Shown here piece by piece: positions 8,619 through 10,616 of a stretch of DNA of 10,616 bases (position 1 is the first letter of the stretch; each line of letters starts with the position of its first letter). Made by a program: the position numbers and the translations under genes. The notes beneath the pieces are model-generated. The model was not told where the DNA came from. It saw only the letters and a program-made list of their open reading frames with translations, and did no database searches. Origin of the DNA: Penaeus vannamei. Lineage: Eukaryota; Arthropoda; Malacostraca; Decapoda; Penaeidae. Where the stretch lies: the NCBI RefSeq assembly GCF_042767895.1, contig NC_091565.1:3090737-3101352 (forward strand), read 5' to 3'.

Positions 8619-8775
8619 GGAGTAGCCACCCTCCCCCCCCTCCTCACCCAGCCACCCACCCTCTCCATCAGCGGCGCCCGTGTTTGCCCAAGAAAGAAGC
8701 CCATCAGCGGGACCTCCTCTGAATCTCCGTCACAGAAGTCTCAGCGAACCAACTCGCTTCAAATACGCGGGCGAA
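8619..8775. other. Complex unique island between TG and AC tracts
   Basis: The left part, to about 8662, is C-rich and low-complexity. About 8663-8775 is mixed sequence and is the most gene-like composition in the window. It holds a direct repeat of ccatcagcgg at 8665 and 8701. A plus-strand frame is open from the tag at 8623-8625 through it, reading ...VFAQERSPSAGPPLNLRHRS..., but this frame has no ATG and continues straight into the AC repeat. The minus strand is also open, reading from an ATG at about 8704. Neither peptide matches a domain I recognise. It could be ancient mobile-element sequence or plain unique DNA. Confidence 0.35.
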
Positions 8776-9485
8776 CTCACTCACACACGGCCACACACAC
8801 GTACACGCACATACACACACGTACACATAACCCACACACGCTCACACAAACGCAGACACATACACGTTCACACAAACACAGATACACACACGTTCACACA
8901 CATACATACAACCTACACACGTACACACACATACACATAGACACAAACACGTTCACACAAACGCAGACACACACACGTTCACACAAACGCAGACACACAC
9001 ACGTTCACACAAACACACAGACACACACACACGTTCACACAAACACAGATACACACACGTTCACACAAACGCAGACACACACACGTTCACACAAACGCAG
9101 ACACACACAGGTTCACACAAACACAGACACACACACGTTCACACAAACACAGACACACACACGTTCACACAAACGCAGACTCACACACGGCCACACACAC
9201 ACACACGCACGTACACACAAACGCAGACACACACACATTCACAGAAACACAGACACACACACGTTCACACAAACACACGTTCACACAAACACACAACCCA
9301 CACACGTTCACACAAACACAGACACACAACCTACACACGTTCACCAAACACAGACACACACACGTTCACACATGCATGTTCACACACACACACTTTCGGA
9401 CACAGCCACGCACATGTACCTACACACAGATACACATGCGCGTACGCACACACACATGCGTTCATACGCACACAGTTACACACGC
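8776..9485. repeat. (AC)n-rich tract, 710 bp
   Basis: Almost wholly A and C on the plus strand, with regular gttc, gcag and gtac interruptions. Much of it is a 26-bp minisatellite, described separately. The rest is compound CA repeat with CG and TG steps near 9370-9485. Apparent peptides (Thr/His on plus, Val/Cys on minus) are repeat translations. Confidence 0.92.
8840..9188. repeat. 26-bp minisatellite within the AC tract
   Basis: The unit is gttcacacaaacgcagacac followed by acacac. Starts of gttc or close variants fall at 8840 (gctc), 8866, 8892, then 8951, 8977, 9003, 9033, 9059, 9085, 9111, 9137 and 9163. Most spacings are exactly 26; the exceptions include one 30-bp step (9003 to 9033) and a disturbed stretch at 8918-8950. 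Degenerate copies with variable spacing continue to about 9380. The main variable site is acGcag versus acAcag. Confidence 0.85.
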
Positions 9486-10119
<634 letters not shown>

Positions 10120-10124
10120 TCTCT

Positions 10125-10196
10125 CCCTATCCCTTTCTCTCTCCCTATCCCTTTCTCTCTCCCTATCCCTTTCTCTCTCCCTATCCCTTTCTCTCT
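10125..10196. repeat. 18-bp minisatellite, 4 copies
   Basis: The unit ccctatccctttctctct starts at 10125, 10143, 10161 and 10179 with no visible differences, then decays into cccatccctctctt-type copies to about 10250. In one minus-strand frame it reads as a six-residue repeat (GREKGI), a by-product of the 18-bp length. Confidence 0.88.
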
Positions 10197-10503
10197 TCCC
10201 ATCCCTCTCTTCCCATCCCTCTCTTTCCCTATCCCTCTCTCTCCCCATCCCCCTCTCTCTTTCCTTATCCCTCTCTCTCTTTCCCTATCCCTCCCCCTCC
10301 TTCCCTCCCTCCCTCTCTCTCTCTCTCTCGCTCTATCTCTCTCTCTCTCTCTTTTCCCCTTTCCCCTCCCTATCCCTCTCTCTCCCTATATACCTCCTTC
10401 CCTCCCTCTCTCGACAGCAAATATTTCAAGTCTTCCTCTTTCTCTCTCTATTTCCCTCTCTCTTTCCCCATCCCTCTCTATTTCCCTATCCCCCTCTCTC
10501 TCT
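10197..10503. repeat. Degenerate CT-rich sequence with ccctatcc motifs
   Basis: A continuing polypyrimidine tract with repeated tccctatccctctctc-like motifs and no fixed register. One small non-pyrimidine interruption (gacagcaaatatttcaag, about 10413-10430) may be a remnant of unique sequence. No gene seen. Confidence 0.75.
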
Positions 10504-10616
10504 CCCTAGTCCTCTCTCTCTCCCTAGTCCTCTCTCACTCCCTAGTCCTCTCTCTCTCCCTATACTCCCTATCCCTCTCTCTCTCTCCCTATACTCCCTC
10601 CCCTCCCCCCCCTCCT
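10504..10616. repeat. 18-bp ccctagtcc minisatellite and CT-rich tail
   Basis: Units beginning ccctagtcctctct start at 10504, 10522 and 10540. A variant, ccctatactccc, continues the 18-bp step at 10558. Beyond that the sequence is CT-rich and ends in a C-rich run at the window edge. Confidence 0.8.

Noticed and set aside
8291..8704. Overlapping Ser/Leu/Pro/Val/Cys (plus) and Arg/Glu/His/Thr (minus) open frames
   Set aside because: Both are direct translations of CT and TG microsatellites.
8680..8940. 86-codon plus-strand frame starting at GTG
   Set aside because: The first 30 or so residues come from the unique island, but the rest is Thr/His/Arg from AC repeat. No ATG, no upstream coding context, no recognisable domain.
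9165..9359. 64-residue Cys/Val minus-strand frame resembling a cysteine-rich peptide
   Set aside because: It is the translation of TGTGTG repeat, and the cysteines follow the dinucleotide period.
8840..9380. CRISPR array
   Set aside because: The 26-bp units follow each other directly, with no unique spacers, and lie in a eukaryotic-style AC microsatellite.

Overview
This window carries no protein-coding or RNA gene that I can support. It is a eukaryotic satellite and simple-repeat block, almost certainly animal. The abundance of long (CT)n, (AC)n and (TG)n tracts mixed with minisatellites fits the very microsatellite-rich genomes of decapod crustaceans and some other invertebrates, but that assignment is a low-confidence inference from repeat style only.

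Layout. Bases 1-1949 hold a 51-bp satellite: 38 full copies plus 11 bp, all identical by eye, running off the left edge. Bases 1948-2040 are a degenerate junction of irregular units. Bases 2041-7616 hold a 20-bp satellite, about 279 copies, consensus aaccccaYcaagccttccct. It has many substitutions, but every unit is exactly 20 bp, so the phase never slips over 5.6 kb. Inside it are local higher-order repeats of 120 and 180 bp and a pair of distant blocks sharing rare variants. The 51-mer reads as about two and a half modified 20-mers, so the two arrays are related. Bases 7617-8116 are exactly 500 N, which looks like a fixed-size scaffold join. The right side may therefore not really neighbour the satellite.

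Right of the gap: a short unique stretch, a T31 tract (possibly a reversed poly(A) tail), AT-rich unique sequence, a CT tract, a TG tract, a 157-bp more complex island, a 710-bp AC-rich tract containing a 26-bp minisatellite, and about 1.1 kb of nearly pure pyrimidine sequence with a perfect (CT)50 and two small 18-bp minisatellites.

No genes work together here. The points worth following up are the perfect 51-mer array, which is open in one frame on each strand; the telomere-like CCCTAACCCC box in nearly every 20-mer, which gives the minus strand strong G-quadruplex potential; the rigid 20-bp unit length with higher-order structure; and the inverted TG/AC arms around the unique island. Open frames in the repeats are judged to be by-products of composition.
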